Positions 23,606-34,269 of a DNA stretch of 64,000 bases are shown piece by piece. The notes beneath the pieces were generated by a model. The model had not been told where the DNA came from and made no database searches. It saw only the letters and a list, made by a program, of their open reading frames with translations. Origin of the DNA: Candidula unifasciata (Eukaryota; Mollusca; Gastropoda; Stylommatophora; Geomitridae); contig CAJHNH020000820.1 in the NCBI GenBank assembly GCA_905116865.2, positions 190,034 through 254,033 on the forward strand, read 5' to 3'. A program made the position numbers and the translations under genes. Position 1 is the stretch's first letter; the number at the start of each line of letters is the position of its first letter.

Positions 23606-23854
23606 AAGAAGATAAATACAAACAGACATTAAGCCAGGTCTTTTCTATGGCTGGATGGAACAACCCGTGATGTCAACCTCTATGGAAGCCTGCTTGAACA
23701 GCATGTGGGCAGTGTCGCTCAGGAGGAAACACAAAAGTAGATTGTAGGTGATTTCAAGTAAGCAAAATGAAGAAGATTAAGTTCTATTGTTGTGAGGTTT
23801 TTAGCAAAGAGTTTAAATTACTGTCTTCTTTATTCATGTTTATATTGGTGTTAA

Positions 23855-24180
23855 TTTCAGAGAGAGAGAGAGAGCATAACAAGAAAGATAGCAAGAGAAA
23901 GAGAGTGACAGAGGAAAGGACAGATGGAGAGACAAGGCAAAAAAAAAAAGAGAAAGGGAGACAGAGATAGAGACTAAGAAACTGAGAGAGAAAGAGAGAG
24001 AGTTGCAGATCGACAGACAGAAGTAAATAGAAACAAAAAGAGACTGACAGAGAGAGAGAGAGAGAGGGAGAAGAGACAGAGAGAGGCAGAAAAAAGAGAA
24101 ACAAAGGTAGAGGCATAGATAATGAGAATACACAGAGAGGGGAAGAGGAAGATGGAGAGAGAGAGAGACTAAAATGACAC
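23855..24180. repeat. Purine-rich GAGA tract, about 320 bp
   Basis: Plus strand dominated by AGAGAGAG, GACAGAG and AAGAGA motifs. The Leu/Ser-rich minus-strand frames are composition artefacts. Confidence 0.85.
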
Positions 24181-24283
24181 GCACAAAAAAGGGACAGATA
24201 CAACAATAATGTAACCAAACAAAGTAGGTTGCATAAAAAAACAACTAGGTGACAATTACACATTAGACAAAGATCATACTGAC

Positions 24284-24611
24284 CATGATTTCGGCACCGT
24301 ATCCACAGGACTGAATGCCTGGCACCCTGAGTGATGAGGGTGAGGTGGCAGATGAACATGATATGGGGAGGAACAGGAGGCTAAGTGGGGGCTATGGTAA
24401 GCTGCTGCAGCTGCCCCTCCACAGCTGGTGAAACTATGGCTGCAAGGATAGTACGGATGGCTGCCATACGCTGCTGTTGGGTGATGGGAACAAGGGCAGG
24501 CATAAGGGGAGCCAGGCCATTGGTAGTGTGGCCTGGAGGCCAGCATTTCTGAGGTCTCGGCCACGTGAAGGTTCTGTGACTCGTTGGATTTATTGTAGGC
24601 TTGCTGTATCT
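24284..24611 (-). CDS. TRAF3IP2-like: DEATH-SEFIR adaptor, coding exon 3: His/Tyr/Pro/Ala-rich linker
   Basis: Acceptor acaattgcag supplies AG to complete a Glu codon with the G left by exon 2. The donor is ATG|GTCAGT in phase 2; a stronger-looking GTATGA five bases downstream would break frame with exon 4. The exon encodes about residues 113-222: a short polar stretch (IQQAYNKSNESQNLHVAETS), then low-complexity sequence rich in His, Pro, Tyr, Cys and Ser with a short Ala run (GGAAAAAYHS). It is predicted to be disordered and has no recognisable fold. Confidence 0.8.
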
Positions 24612-24714
24612 CTGCAATTGTTTAAATACAGATGTTTATATTTTTACAGTTTCAACATATTCTACCATTATGTTTGAAGTGAAAGTCGAGAGGGTCGACT
24701 TCACTGCATCAGGT

Positions 24715-24930
24715 TTTAACCCATATGGCTCTGTCTCTGTGCAGAAAAGCTAGCTGCCTGTCAAGAGCAGTGCACAAAGCAAAAACTCTACAGCTCCAGT
24801 GACAATCCCAGAAATCTCTGTACAGTAAATACAGTCCGTGTGAACAGAATGACGCATCGGCAAAATGAATGCATGGCCTTCAGAGCATGAGGTATATGGC
24901 TTGACCACTGCACTACAGAGACCCTCTTTA
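24715..24930 (-). repeat. SINE-like family E copy in intron 2
   Basis: Same family as 8155-8365: ordered phrases GCTAGCTGCC, GAGCAGTGCACA, CCCAGAAATCTCTGTA, TTGACCACTGCACTACAGAG. Confidence 0.55.
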
Positions 24931-25044
24931 ACAGACTTTAATACTATAATGTAAATAATCTACATACAACAATAGCAAATCAAACATCATCCTCACATTA
25001 TCTTAGTATTCTTGTACTTTGCAGCAATGAGGTGAATAATAAAC

Positions 25045-25340
25045 ATGGCAACAGTGTCTGTCCGTGTACTTCCTATATGGGGTTCCCATGTACTCTTTTA
25101 TTCTCACCATCCATCATTTACATGGTCGGCCTCTCTTTCGATTTCCTTCTTCTTGGCATTCACTGATTGTAAACTCTGGCGTTCTGGTTGTTCTACAACT
25201 TCTGGACTCTGCTCATGCTCCAGAACTTGAGTTTTGCAAGCACATCCGTTTTACAGAACTATCTTATCTGTATCCAGACTGCTGGCCCCTTGCCTCTCAG
25301 GCAGACAAACTCTGACATTGAAGGGAATACCCCTAATTAG
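25045..25340 (+). repeat. Dispersed repeat family C relative
   Basis: Contains GTAAACTCTGGCGTTCTGGT, CCAGAACTTGAGTTTTGCAA, TTGCCTCTCAGGCAGACAAAC and AATTAGTTG, in the same order as 26600-26820 and 50830-51020. Confidence 0.55.
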
Positions 25341-25916
25341 TTGTCTCTTACAACACGCTGTGTGTGTGTGTATGGGGGGGGGGGGCAATGGATCTAATTC
25401 CCCCCACAATGAAACCCACTCGGTGATTCTGATTTCCACTTGTGTATACATCGTTATTCATTGTGGTAGACTGTTAGCCGACAGTTAATTTAACTGGCTG
25501 AACCATTTAGCTTGTGTTCCAATGAACTAGTGCTCAACAACCCACATTTTGTTACCCAAAAGACTGTTACATAGGTGCAATGGCCACCTCCAAAAGACTT
25601 CATGACATCAAAAACTTGTAAATGTCAGAAACACAATTTTATCTTGTTGACTGGGTTAGGTAACAATTAAAAAAGAATGGGCTAACATAATGTGTTTTAG
25701 GGATATTCTGAACCACTGTTAACAAACAAAAGAAACTAATTCTTCAACTTATCTCTTAACTCTTTCAGTCCCAAGGAACTCATAATATGTTCCTACTTAG
25801 AAGCCCAATGATGCACCAATTTTACATATCTCTGCATTACCCTTTTGGCTAAACCCCCCGGGACTAAGAGTTAATGTACCCAGATAAAGGCTTCAAGTGA
25901 GAGATGCCCAGTTTAC

Positions 25917-26064
25917 CTGACAATGCATTTCTGATAACCTCCAGGCAGTCATGCCTCTGCATCTTCTCCAAGGATCTGTAAACATCATTGAGGGAAGCTC
26001 CAGGTTTTGTGTCGTAATGTCTGAACAGCACAGTGGTATTGTTGTCTTTTTCGGACTCAATAAA
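25917..26064 (-). CDS. TRAF3IP2-like: DEATH-SEFIR adaptor, coding exon 2: second half of death domain
   Basis: Acceptor ttgctgtttcag enters in phase 0 and donor CAG|GTAAAC leaves in phase 1. The exon encodes residues 64-112, including KPGASLNDVYRSLEKM and RHDCLEVIRNAL. It completes the six-helix death fold started in exon 1: EIS|FIESEKD across the junction corresponds to the helix 3 to helix 4 region. The GAS-x-x-x-V-x-x-L pattern resembles the MyD88 death domain (RPGASVGRLLDLL), which suggests a MyD88-like surface; this is a by-eye comparison. The domain being split by one intron is seen directly. Confidence 0.88.
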
Positions 26065-26599
26065 CTGAAACAGCAAAATTCAACAGGTTATTCAAATAAG
26101 ATCAACTAACCAAGTTAGTCTAAACAAAAACAGAACAATAAAAAAAAATGAACTGAACTGTAATAAATACATCACTATTTTTACTGACAGCACAGACGTT
26201 GGTGTCTGGACAGGTATCAGCACTTGGTGTATTTATCCTTGCCACTATTTTAGGCTAACTGCAATAATTTCTCTGGGTCTGTCTCTTTAGTTTGGCAATG
26301 GCAGCTGCTTCGTGGTCTGATTCAAAACTCTGGCTTGCTACAGTATCTACTGGACAAAGATGTTCTTAGACATCCACTCTCATTATTTTCAGACCTGAAT
26401 CTGCTTTGATTTAAAAAAAAAAAAAAGTTAGCCATTAATTTAACGTTCTCAGACTCTAATTTGCTTTGATCGATCATAACTTGGAAAGATGTGTGGTGGG
26501 TTTTCCCTTGGCTCACAAAATAAAATTCAGCGTAGATTTACCAAATAAATAAAAATGTCTATACTTCTTCTGCTTTTTCTTCTCTAGGCCTGTTCTTCC

Positions 26600-26930
26600 T
26601 TTCAGCGTCAGGTTTTGAAGAGGCATCAGGTGCAAGCCTTTATGTCTTGTTCCAGAATTTGAGTGCTGTGTGCACATCCACTCTACAAACCTGGCTTATC
26701 TTTATGCAGATGTTGGTTCATTGCCTCTCAGGAAAATGAACCTCCCCCCCCCCCCCTCCTCAAAGGAAACTCCTAATGAGTCTACTCTTTCTTATGATAT
26801 GCTGGTTAGGGAGGCAAAACTCATGTTTTGAAAAAACAGAAAAAAAAAAAACAGTCCAGAAGTGGACGAACAGCCAGAACTTTCCGCTGGAGTTTACAGA
26901 TGGAGATAGCTAAGAAAAAGGAAGAAACAG
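26600..26930 (+). repeat. Dispersed repeat family C copy in intron 1
   Basis: Contains TTGTTCCAGAATTTGAGTGC, TTGCCTCTCAGGAAAATGAA, AAACTCCTAATGAGTCTACT and AACTTTCCGCTGGAGTTTAC, in order with the other copies; it includes a C-homopolymer near 26744. Confidence 0.6.
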
Positions 26931-27506
26931 ACTAGTAAGCTGTGAGAGATAGCCTGTGGTGGCCTGCGTCGTGCTGTCTATTTCATAAATCACTGGCAGT
27001 CAACACTGTAGATTCCATAAAGTCGACTGTCAGTAATTTCTGAAATAACAAGCAGCCTTCAGACCCTAAACAGTTGGCTAGCACTGTTGTGTAGTAAACT
27101 ATTTCTGCTACACAAATTGTTCTATACTGTGCCCTGAAAAAAATTCTCTGCTATCTATAATTTTAGTATACTATTTCTTTTAACAAATTCTTACACTAAT
27201 TTCTCATGTAGTATATCCTAAAAAATTATTTCTATATCACTTTTTCTACTAAATACACAGTAACAATAATTTCTACTGTAGCGTTTCCTAACACAATTTA
27301 TCTCAAGTGTTGAGTAAATACAATATATTTCTATAAGGCAAATAGTCACATTTATTTCACTTGTTCGGTTCCCCAAAATGATAAAATTTATACTGTAATC
27401 AATTTTTCTACTAAACAATGCCCATACTAATTTCTCCTCTTATGTCTTCTAAAACAATTTAATTTATAATGTGAGTATTCAATATTTATACTCAAAAAAT
27501 ACATAC

Positions 27507-27695
27507 ACTAATTTCTCCCGTAGTATATCCAAGTTCACTGGCCAGCATCCTCCAATCATTTCCTGACATTGTCACATCTGGGTTCAGTTTAGTAATCAGC
27601 TCTCTTCGAACTGAATAAGGGACAAACCTCCAGGGTATAATCACCTCTCCATCATCTTCATCGCTACTCCTTTGACTCTCTTTCGAAGTGCCCAT
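27507..27695 (-). CDS. TRAF3IP2-like: DEATH-SEFIR adaptor (Act1/CIKS-like), coding exon 1: start codon and first half of death domain
   Basis: First of nine minus-strand coding exons: 27507-27695, 25917-26064, 24284-24611, 21906-22141, 18514-18657, 16000-16541, 11242-11452, 8955-9139 and 7696-8064. They total 2352 bp, 783 codons plus stop, and every junction keeps frame. The start codon sits in a good context (ACC-ATG-G). Residues 1-24 are acidic and Ser-rich. From about residue 25 a death domain begins, with VPYSVRRELITKLNP as helix 1 and the typical DWRMLASELGY core (Trp48). The exon ends in phase 0 at a GTATGT donor. Death domains bind other death domains, as in MyD88/IRAK assembly; the SEFIR domain of exons 8-9 is the kind found in IL-17 receptors and Act1. 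The inferred role is a cytoplasmic adaptor in IL-17-like or Toll-like signalling. A 5' untranslated exon was not identified. Confidence 0.88.
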
Positions 27696-27699
27696 GGTA

Positions 27700-29035
27700 A
27701 CAGTGATTTTAAAAACTGCTAAAGTACAATCAATGTGCTGGAGGTAAAGCTACCAATCAGGCCAGAGATAAATCTGTCTATCTGTCATGACGGGCAAATC
27801 ATTAGTGATGGAGTGGGGAAATCTGAGGAGAAAAAAAAAGCTGAAGCTGGGATGTGTTTCAAGGTCCCACCTCACTCTCAGCAAAGTAAGTAACTAAGTT
27901 CATTCTCAACAGGCCAGCTCACATACAGGTAAAGGTCACCTGATGACAAAGGAGTCAGTTATTTTTGAATTAAAAACTAGGTCAGATATTCTCAGGACCA
28001 ACATGACTGTTCACTGGTGGTTAATCAATCAATGTCAAGCAGCAGTAATCCCTGGCTGAGTTCAGAGATTTTGATGACCCCTACAACAAGACAGGGATAT
28101 TGATGGCCTGTACCAGACAGGGGTTGGTTGTCTACAGCTACACTTGATTCAAATCTTCTCCAAATATTTCCTTTATTAATATTAGCAGTAGTAGCATTTC
28201 CAAGCATGAAAACGCATTTTTAACTGGCCACTGGACAGATTTTTAAAGGTGAATTATGGACCCTAAAGCAGCAGATTAAATGATCTTGCAGACTGTCTTG
28301 TGTGATGTATGTCATTGAAACTATCTGGCTCGACCTGTTGATGAAGAAAGAAGCAGAATATTTAACACACAAATACACAGAATGGCATCTGATTTTCAAA
28401 CAGGTAGATTTCTTTAAGCAGTAGTACAATTTTTTTAAACAAGAACCAGTGAAAGGTCAAACACACCTTGGATGCATATAGAAAACAAAGCCTTTTATAT
28501 CCTCACACAGGTTTATAGTAGATATATATATTTTTTTTTAAAACTGCATCACAATGGAGGGTTCTTTTCCGCTTTTTCACCCCAGATTTCACAGGGAACC
28601 CAGAATGTTCTATATTATAGGGGGGATAGGATTAGGGTTAGTTTTTTCTCTTCTTCTTCTTCTTTTGTTTGCCTAAAATACATTATCTGCATCTGCAATG
28701 TTGTCTCTAGTAATCTGGTAATCCTAGTTTCAGCTTCAAAGCAAACGGGTCACCCCACAGATGCTCCGCTCCTGTGCCAACGAAAAACAAACGCACCTCA
28801 CAGTGTCACGCCTTGCACTCAACGTCTCTAGTATAAGTTCACTGTCTTGTGTAATTCACTCAGCAACTCATAAAGTTCAGCTTCAACTGGTGCCCTGAAA
28901 AAGGCCATCTTGTGGTGGTGGCGGCATGGGAGGGCCCTGAAAAGGACCAACAGCCTCCAATTATGTATACTGATGTGTTAGGGTTAGGGTTGGAGTTAGA
29001 TGCAGCAATGCTGACATGTCAAGGAAATTCATGGC
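27700..29035. other. Upstream flank of the DEATH-SEFIR gene
   Basis: No exon recognised. The promoter and any 5' untranslated exon should lie here or further up, but I see no reliable signal. A short GGGTTAGGGTT stretch occurs at about 28979-28990. Confidence 0.3.
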
Positions 29036-29039
29036 AAAG

Positions 29040-29329
29040 GCAAGGTTAAAGTACCGTTTTCTGTCACAGAAAGAGAGTGGCTTTTCTTCCCATTTATGCC
29101 TCGTCACGTCACAGCACCTCTCTTATGTTGCGAGGGTGTTATGATATGGCTTGGTTCGGCTTTCGCTCGGTGTATATAATGTTTGTGGGAGGTTGTGTTG
29201 TCATGAGTCATTTTGAGGTGCCGCAGGCGCCTGTGTACAAGTAAGAAGTACTGCAGGTGGAAGCACTGCAGGGCACGACGATTCGTGAGTATTAAAACTG
29301 GGATGCTTTTGTATTTCTAAGTTCGTTAG

Positions 29330-29373
<44 letters not shown>

Positions 29374-29645
29374 AGACAAAAAAGGCACTGACTTGGAAAG
29401 TAGAAATAAAAAAAAAGCATCCCAGTTTCAATACTCACGAACCATCACACAGGTAGCAGAATGTGAAAATAATCACGCAAGTGAGCAGTGAGAAGATGAG
29501 AGAAGAGAGAGAGCGATTAAAGCGTTGACAATAAGAAATACATGACGCCCTCACAACATAGGAGATGCCCTGCAACGTGACGAGGCATGAATGGGAAGGG
29601 AAGTCACTCTCTTTCTGTGGCGGAAAACATTACTTGAACCGAAGG
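29040..29645. repeat. Inverted repeat centred on a 40-bp C homopolymer
   Basis: C runs from 29333 to 29372. Outer arms pair: ACAGAAAGAGAGTGGCTTTT (about 29067) and its near-complement at about 29600-29618, together with TATGCCTCGTCACGT. Inner arms pair: ATTCGTGAGTATTAAAACTG (29281) with CAGTTTCAATACTCACGAA (29424-29442). The middle of the arms is diverged. Confidence 0.8.
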
Positions 29646-29987
29646 AAAAGTTCAACAAACTATAACTCTTGGGATCTTTAGTTACTTAATAGCATATATG
29701 TTATTTATAAAACATTAAATCATTTATAATTACTTTCAAACTCAAAACAATGTTGTCAAAGTGTATTTGAATAGGAGAATGTAATATACTGTCAATCACA
29801 ACAAAACAGGCACTTAAATGGAAAACAAATGGACTGAAAGAAGGATGCCCAATAGAAACTCTACGATGAACAGTGATGAGAGATGCCAAAGTTTGGAATG
29901 GATTCCATCCAAAATATACAAACAACTGCAGTAGATACAAAAAAAATTTAGCCTTTGGGATGTATAATAAAACTGGCATTACTGCAC

Positions 29988-29988
<1 letters not shown>

Positions 29989-30021
<33 letters not shown>
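29989..30021. repeat. (GT)n microsatellite
   Basis: About 33 bp of uninterrupted GT. Confidence 0.95.
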
Positions 30022-30025
<4 letters not shown>

Positions 30026-31223
30026 AGGGTCTGGGGAACTCTGAGCCTGCAGATTTAGGCCAGCATGGCTAGTGCTGTTACCATAGACTGTGCAGGTTAA
30101 GATTTTATTTTGGCCCCTGACAGAAAAAAAATCCACAACCTTACTGAGAATTCGAACCCAGGTCTCTCACATGAGAGCAAAATGTATAGCCTGGCAAATT
30201 TAAAAAAAATAATGAAGCACATATGAATCTTTCTAACTGAAATATAAAAACCACAAAGTCCACTATCTAATTTTCAAATAAACTAAAACCATAACTGAAG
30301 TTATATGCATGACTGCAGTTTTAAAAAACTGAAGTATCTCAATTTTGCAATAGTGTTTAAAATATAATTAATATCTTAAACCTTAAAACTGTTACACTTT
30401 ATATTTATAAGCAATTATGAATAAACTACTCACAGCTGCATAATATGAACAGTACTGACAAAAAGAAAAAGCAAAATGACCCTAACAATATAAAACCTAC
30501 GGAACTGGGTAGTTGGCCCGTGTTTTGACAAGTCAGACGCACTATGACAACACTCACACACACAAAAAAAGAAACACTGCACACTTACAAAGCAAACATA
30601 AAACACTACAATAAGCAAATACACAGTTTTTAATATGTTTTTTCTGTGAAATATTTCAAAGCAAAATGTAACACACAGTGTAACGTCACAGTTCTTGCAC
30701 GTGTATTTAGGTTCCCATTGTTTTCTGAACATACCACACACTTTCTTGTTGGGCCCTTCTGTGTGGTTTCAGCAGATTCTGCTTTTGATGGGATCTTCAT
30801 TCCTTCATCCTCCTACACATGTTTACCTTTTCTTGCAATATTTTTCCAGAATTTCCCTCATTTATGTTAAAGGAACATCAGCAAGAGGATTCTTTTTCCT
30901 ACAGTTGTTTTATTTAATGAATGTGCATTTAAAATCGAGAGATCTAACAAATGGAGAAAAACTGTTTTTTTTTTGGGGTTAAGTTTGCGAATGGACTTAA
31001 CAGAACTGTCAAGTATGTCAGTACCATCTATTGAACCCATCCATTTTTTCAAGCTTTGGCTTAAAGTAAATTAAATTAAATCCAGTTTTTGTTTTCAATT
31101 GTGGCATGTTGTTAGCATCACAATTCTTGTTTATCGCAAACAACAAACATTTGCTTTTGTACTCCCAGCAGTAATTCAAAGGGCTTGATCGGATCGTCTT
31201 GCTGACTGCTCAGTACACATTCT

Positions 31224-32324
31224 TGTGTTTTTATTTAAATGTCTATCTGTATGTGTGGCTGCGTGTGTGTCTGTGTGTATGATTGTATGTGGATATGGCT
31301 TGGCTGCATGTTTGTCCGTGTGTGTGTGTGTGTCTGTCTGTTTGTGTATATCTATGCTGTGTCTGTAGGTGTTTCTGCGTGTGTGTCAGTGTGTCTATGC
31401 CTGCATGTGTCTGTGTGTTTCTCTGTGTGTTGTTTCATGTGTATTTGTATGTTCATCTTTTTGATAATGTGTGTGTGCCTCTGCATGTGTGTGTCTGTGC
31501 GAGAATTTGTGCGTCTGTGGGTTTGTTAGTATGTGTTTGTGTATGTCTCTGTGTGTCAGTGTGTGTGTGTGTGTGTGCCATTATGTGTCTGTAGGTGTGT
31601 ATGGCTGCATGTGCATCTGTGTCTGTCTGTGGCTGTGCGTGACTTAGTGTGTATCTGTGTGAGTCTCTATCGGTGTGTCTATTATATAATGTCTGCGTGT
31701 CTCTGCTTGTGTTGGGTTATGCATCTGTGTGTATGTCTGTGTGCGTATGTGTGACTGTGTGTGTATATCTGTGTATGTGTGGGTGTTGCGCATGTCTATG
31801 TGTGTGTGTTTCCCTGCTTTTGTGTGTGTATGTGTTTGTGTGTGCCCGTGACTGCATGTGTGTGTGTCTGTATGTGTCTGGGTTGTATGCGTGTGTGTTT
31901 CAGAGTGTGTGTATGTATGTATGTATTTTTGTATGTATGTATGTGAGTTTTTATGTATGTATGTGATTTTGTATGTATTTTTGTATGTACGTAGGTATGT
32001 ATGTATGTATGTATGTGTGTTTTTATGTGTGTGCATCTTCGTGTGTATATGTGTGTACTGGGTGCCTATGTGTTTGTGTGTAAGTGAGTGATTGGGCTTG
32101 TATGTGTATGTGTTCGCGCGTGAGCGTGCGCACATATTTTACCACCCATGCTTTTGTTTTTTATTTCATTTCCATAATATGCGTATCATTACATGAATAT
32201 AACATGCTTTATTGATGAAATACAACTGCTGTGTGAAAGATGGAAGTTTGGAAGGGCCGAATGTAAGACAGGCCTGCGTGCCTAATTTGTAACCCTTTGA
32301 AAATAAATAAAGTTCGTTCGTTTT
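31224..32324. repeat. GT-rich degenerate satellite with retroposon-like tail, present only in copy A1
   Basis: About 900 bp of TGTGTG/TGTATG/TCTGTG variants, then about 200 bp ending AAAATAAATAAAGTTCGTTC, a typical retroposon 3' tail. The paralogous site in copy A2 (about 39885) reads straight through from CACATTCT to TTATACG. Confidence 0.85.
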
Positions 32325-33084
32325 TTATACGTCGACACATCGTCCATCAATATGCAGTGCTAAATTGCATTTCCTTAAGCAATACCTCCGTCATTTTCCC
32401 CTCATTCAAATCCATGTTTTTTTTTTTTTTCTAAATAAAACCCTGAAATATACAATTATGTATCGTCTTCGAGCGACCACCATCGCTGTATTAATATATG
32501 TCCAAACCCAAGTCGTGTCAAAAGTCAGTGAGTAGAGTCCACAGGGTGACAGTCAAGACACTAAGAACTTAAGTTTAAGACTTAGGAAGTGTCAAATGAA
32601 TGATTTCTTTATTTACCAGCTTTGATCCCTCTATCGTCGCTTTATGTTAGCAGATGATCAAAAGTAACGTAATCCGAAGAATTTGCACAGTCTTTAGTGT
32701 GTATCCTGTTTACCCCTAAGGACTTTCACCGTATTTAACAAAACAATATACATGAAATAATAAGTAAAATATCGTAGGTGTCCATTATCCTCCCCACATC
32801 ACGGATGTGACTGGAGCACTATGGGATAATGTTTGTCTAAATCACGTAACTAACCAAAAAAAAAAGTGTCAAAGTACAGTCTGTTAATATTTATGCTTTT
32901 GAACTACTTTTGGTGGGAGCCGCCGTGGTGTCAGCTAGGTTTAAGTATACTGGAACAACATTCACCGAAGATGGTAAATTGGGCGAAGAAATTGACATCT
33001 AATGCAGTAAAGCAGACCAAGTATTGGGACAGCTAGCTCTTCCTGCATAAGGCAATCGCAATTAGCACATAGAGTTGAGTGAGC

Positions 33085-33255
33085 TGACTCAAGAATTGAC
33101 ATCACAACGCTCGGGGCATTCCCATGAGTGATCCGTCCTTATCTTCAGCAGCCAGCGCAGAGTTCCAATACTGATGGTACCGGTCATAATCTGGCTATTT
33201 GTCCCGTCTTGCCTTTCCTCTGAGTGTAGTGAGCCTCATTCTCTCCATGCCATAA
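33085..33255 (-). mobile_element. LINE 3' tail fragment, minus strand
   Basis: The minus strand carries the CTGCTGAAGATAAGGACGGA and GGGAATGCCCCGAGCGTTGT-type end seen at 50705-50790 and 36606-36700. Repeated at about 40655-40830 in block A2. Confidence 0.6.
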
Positions 33256-33459
33256 TATTAATAATCCTGTTTCTCTACTGATACCGTTGCTTGTTCCAAA
33301 AGGGCCTTAGACCACATCTGCCTTGTACCAACAGCACAAAGACATCTCATACAAAGCATATTCATTCCCATCCTATGCAACCAATGCCAGACGTGGCCAC
33401 TCACAACAAAACATAACAATTAGTAACCATGGAAATGAGGTATCTGTAAAAGAATAGGA

Positions 33460-33800
33460 GTGACCAGAAAAGATAAAATCGGGAATGAGGTCATACGAGA
33501 AAAGGTCGGCACAGAGCCAATTCTAAATTACATACAAAGACAGCAAATCAAATGGTTTGCCTACTTGGAGAAAATGCCTTCTGATGCTATACCATACGAG
33601 GCATATACCAAAAGAGGAGAGGGACGCAGAGCAAGAGGTAGACCAAGAACAAGATGGGAAGATAACATCAGAGAAATTATGCAGCACCACTATTTGTCTA
33701 TGGTCAAGGCAGCCAGAAGAGCACGAAGCTGGACCTTATATCTCCCTCGACACCCCAAGCGGTAAAAGAAGACATAGAGAAGAAGAAGACTTAACATAAA
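33460..33800 (+). mobile_element. LINE ORF2 C-terminal fragment
   Basis: Open for about 100 codons: NYIQRQQIKWFAYLEKMPSD, GEGRRARGRPRTRWEDNIRE and MVKAARRARSW. The W-F-x-x-L-x-x-M and GRPRTRW motifs are the usual end of non-LTR retrotransposon polymerases. It is a truncated remnant. Confidence 0.75.
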
Positions 33801-33884
33801 TCATCTAAAATAGGTGCCGGTACTCACCAAAGTTTTTTTTTATAGGAGCACTGGAAAGTTTGAAGTTTGAACAACGGATCAACA

Positions 33885-34135
33885 TCATGGCACACGGGCA
33901 GTAAACATATAAGTGCTCCGTTCTTCTTCTAACTCAAGTCCGAGTCCGAAGAAGCTCAGCAAAGTGCACAGGCTCTGTAGCGCCGGCGAGGATCCTGAGT
34001 ATACTTTGGGTTGATTTGTAACTCCAAATTTTTGCCTGGGCAGCGCCGTTAGGCTACTCTTTCCGATTTCCAACTGAAAGGGGATTTTTTACGTGCGCAA
34101 CAATACACACGAGCGTCCGATCTCACTGCACTGAG
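33885..34135 (-). mobile_element. SINE family B, truncated copy in block A1
   Basis: Matches the 3' two thirds of the 14160-14545 copy (CGGATCAACATCATGGCACA, GGGCAGCGCCGTTAGGCTAC, GTGCGCAACAATACACACGA) but lacks the tRNA-like head. Confidence 0.7.
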
Positions 34136-34269
34136 AAATAATACCCTAATAAAGGTACTGCTACTGCGCATCATTGCATATCACCAGAGAAAAAAAACCT
34201 GGTTACAACACTTATTCTTCATCATTCCAAAGCCTGGCGATTCATTGCGTAGATACAAGTCAGAAAGAA

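Larger units (their letters stand above)
30225..34187. repeat. Duplicated block A, copy 1
   Basis: Near-identical to 38916-41762 apart from point differences, small indels, absence of about 25 bp near 30636-30660 in copy 2, and a 1.1-kb insertion here at about 31224-32324. Contains LINE remnants and a family B SINE. No host gene seen. Confidence 0.9.

Noticed and set aside
24275..24283. Alternative exon 3 donor at GTATGA
   Set aside because: It would end the exon in phase 0, which does not match exon 4 (which needs phase 2); GTCAGT restores frame.
23784..24359. 191-codon Leu/Ser-rich minus-strand frame
   Set aside because: Generated by the GAGA-rich tract; it overlaps the real coding exon 3 only in another frame at its edge.
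31239..32135. Several Cys/Val-rich and Thr/His-rich frames of 60-160 codons
   Set aside because: By-products of the GT-rich satellite, which is absent from the other copy of the duplicated block.
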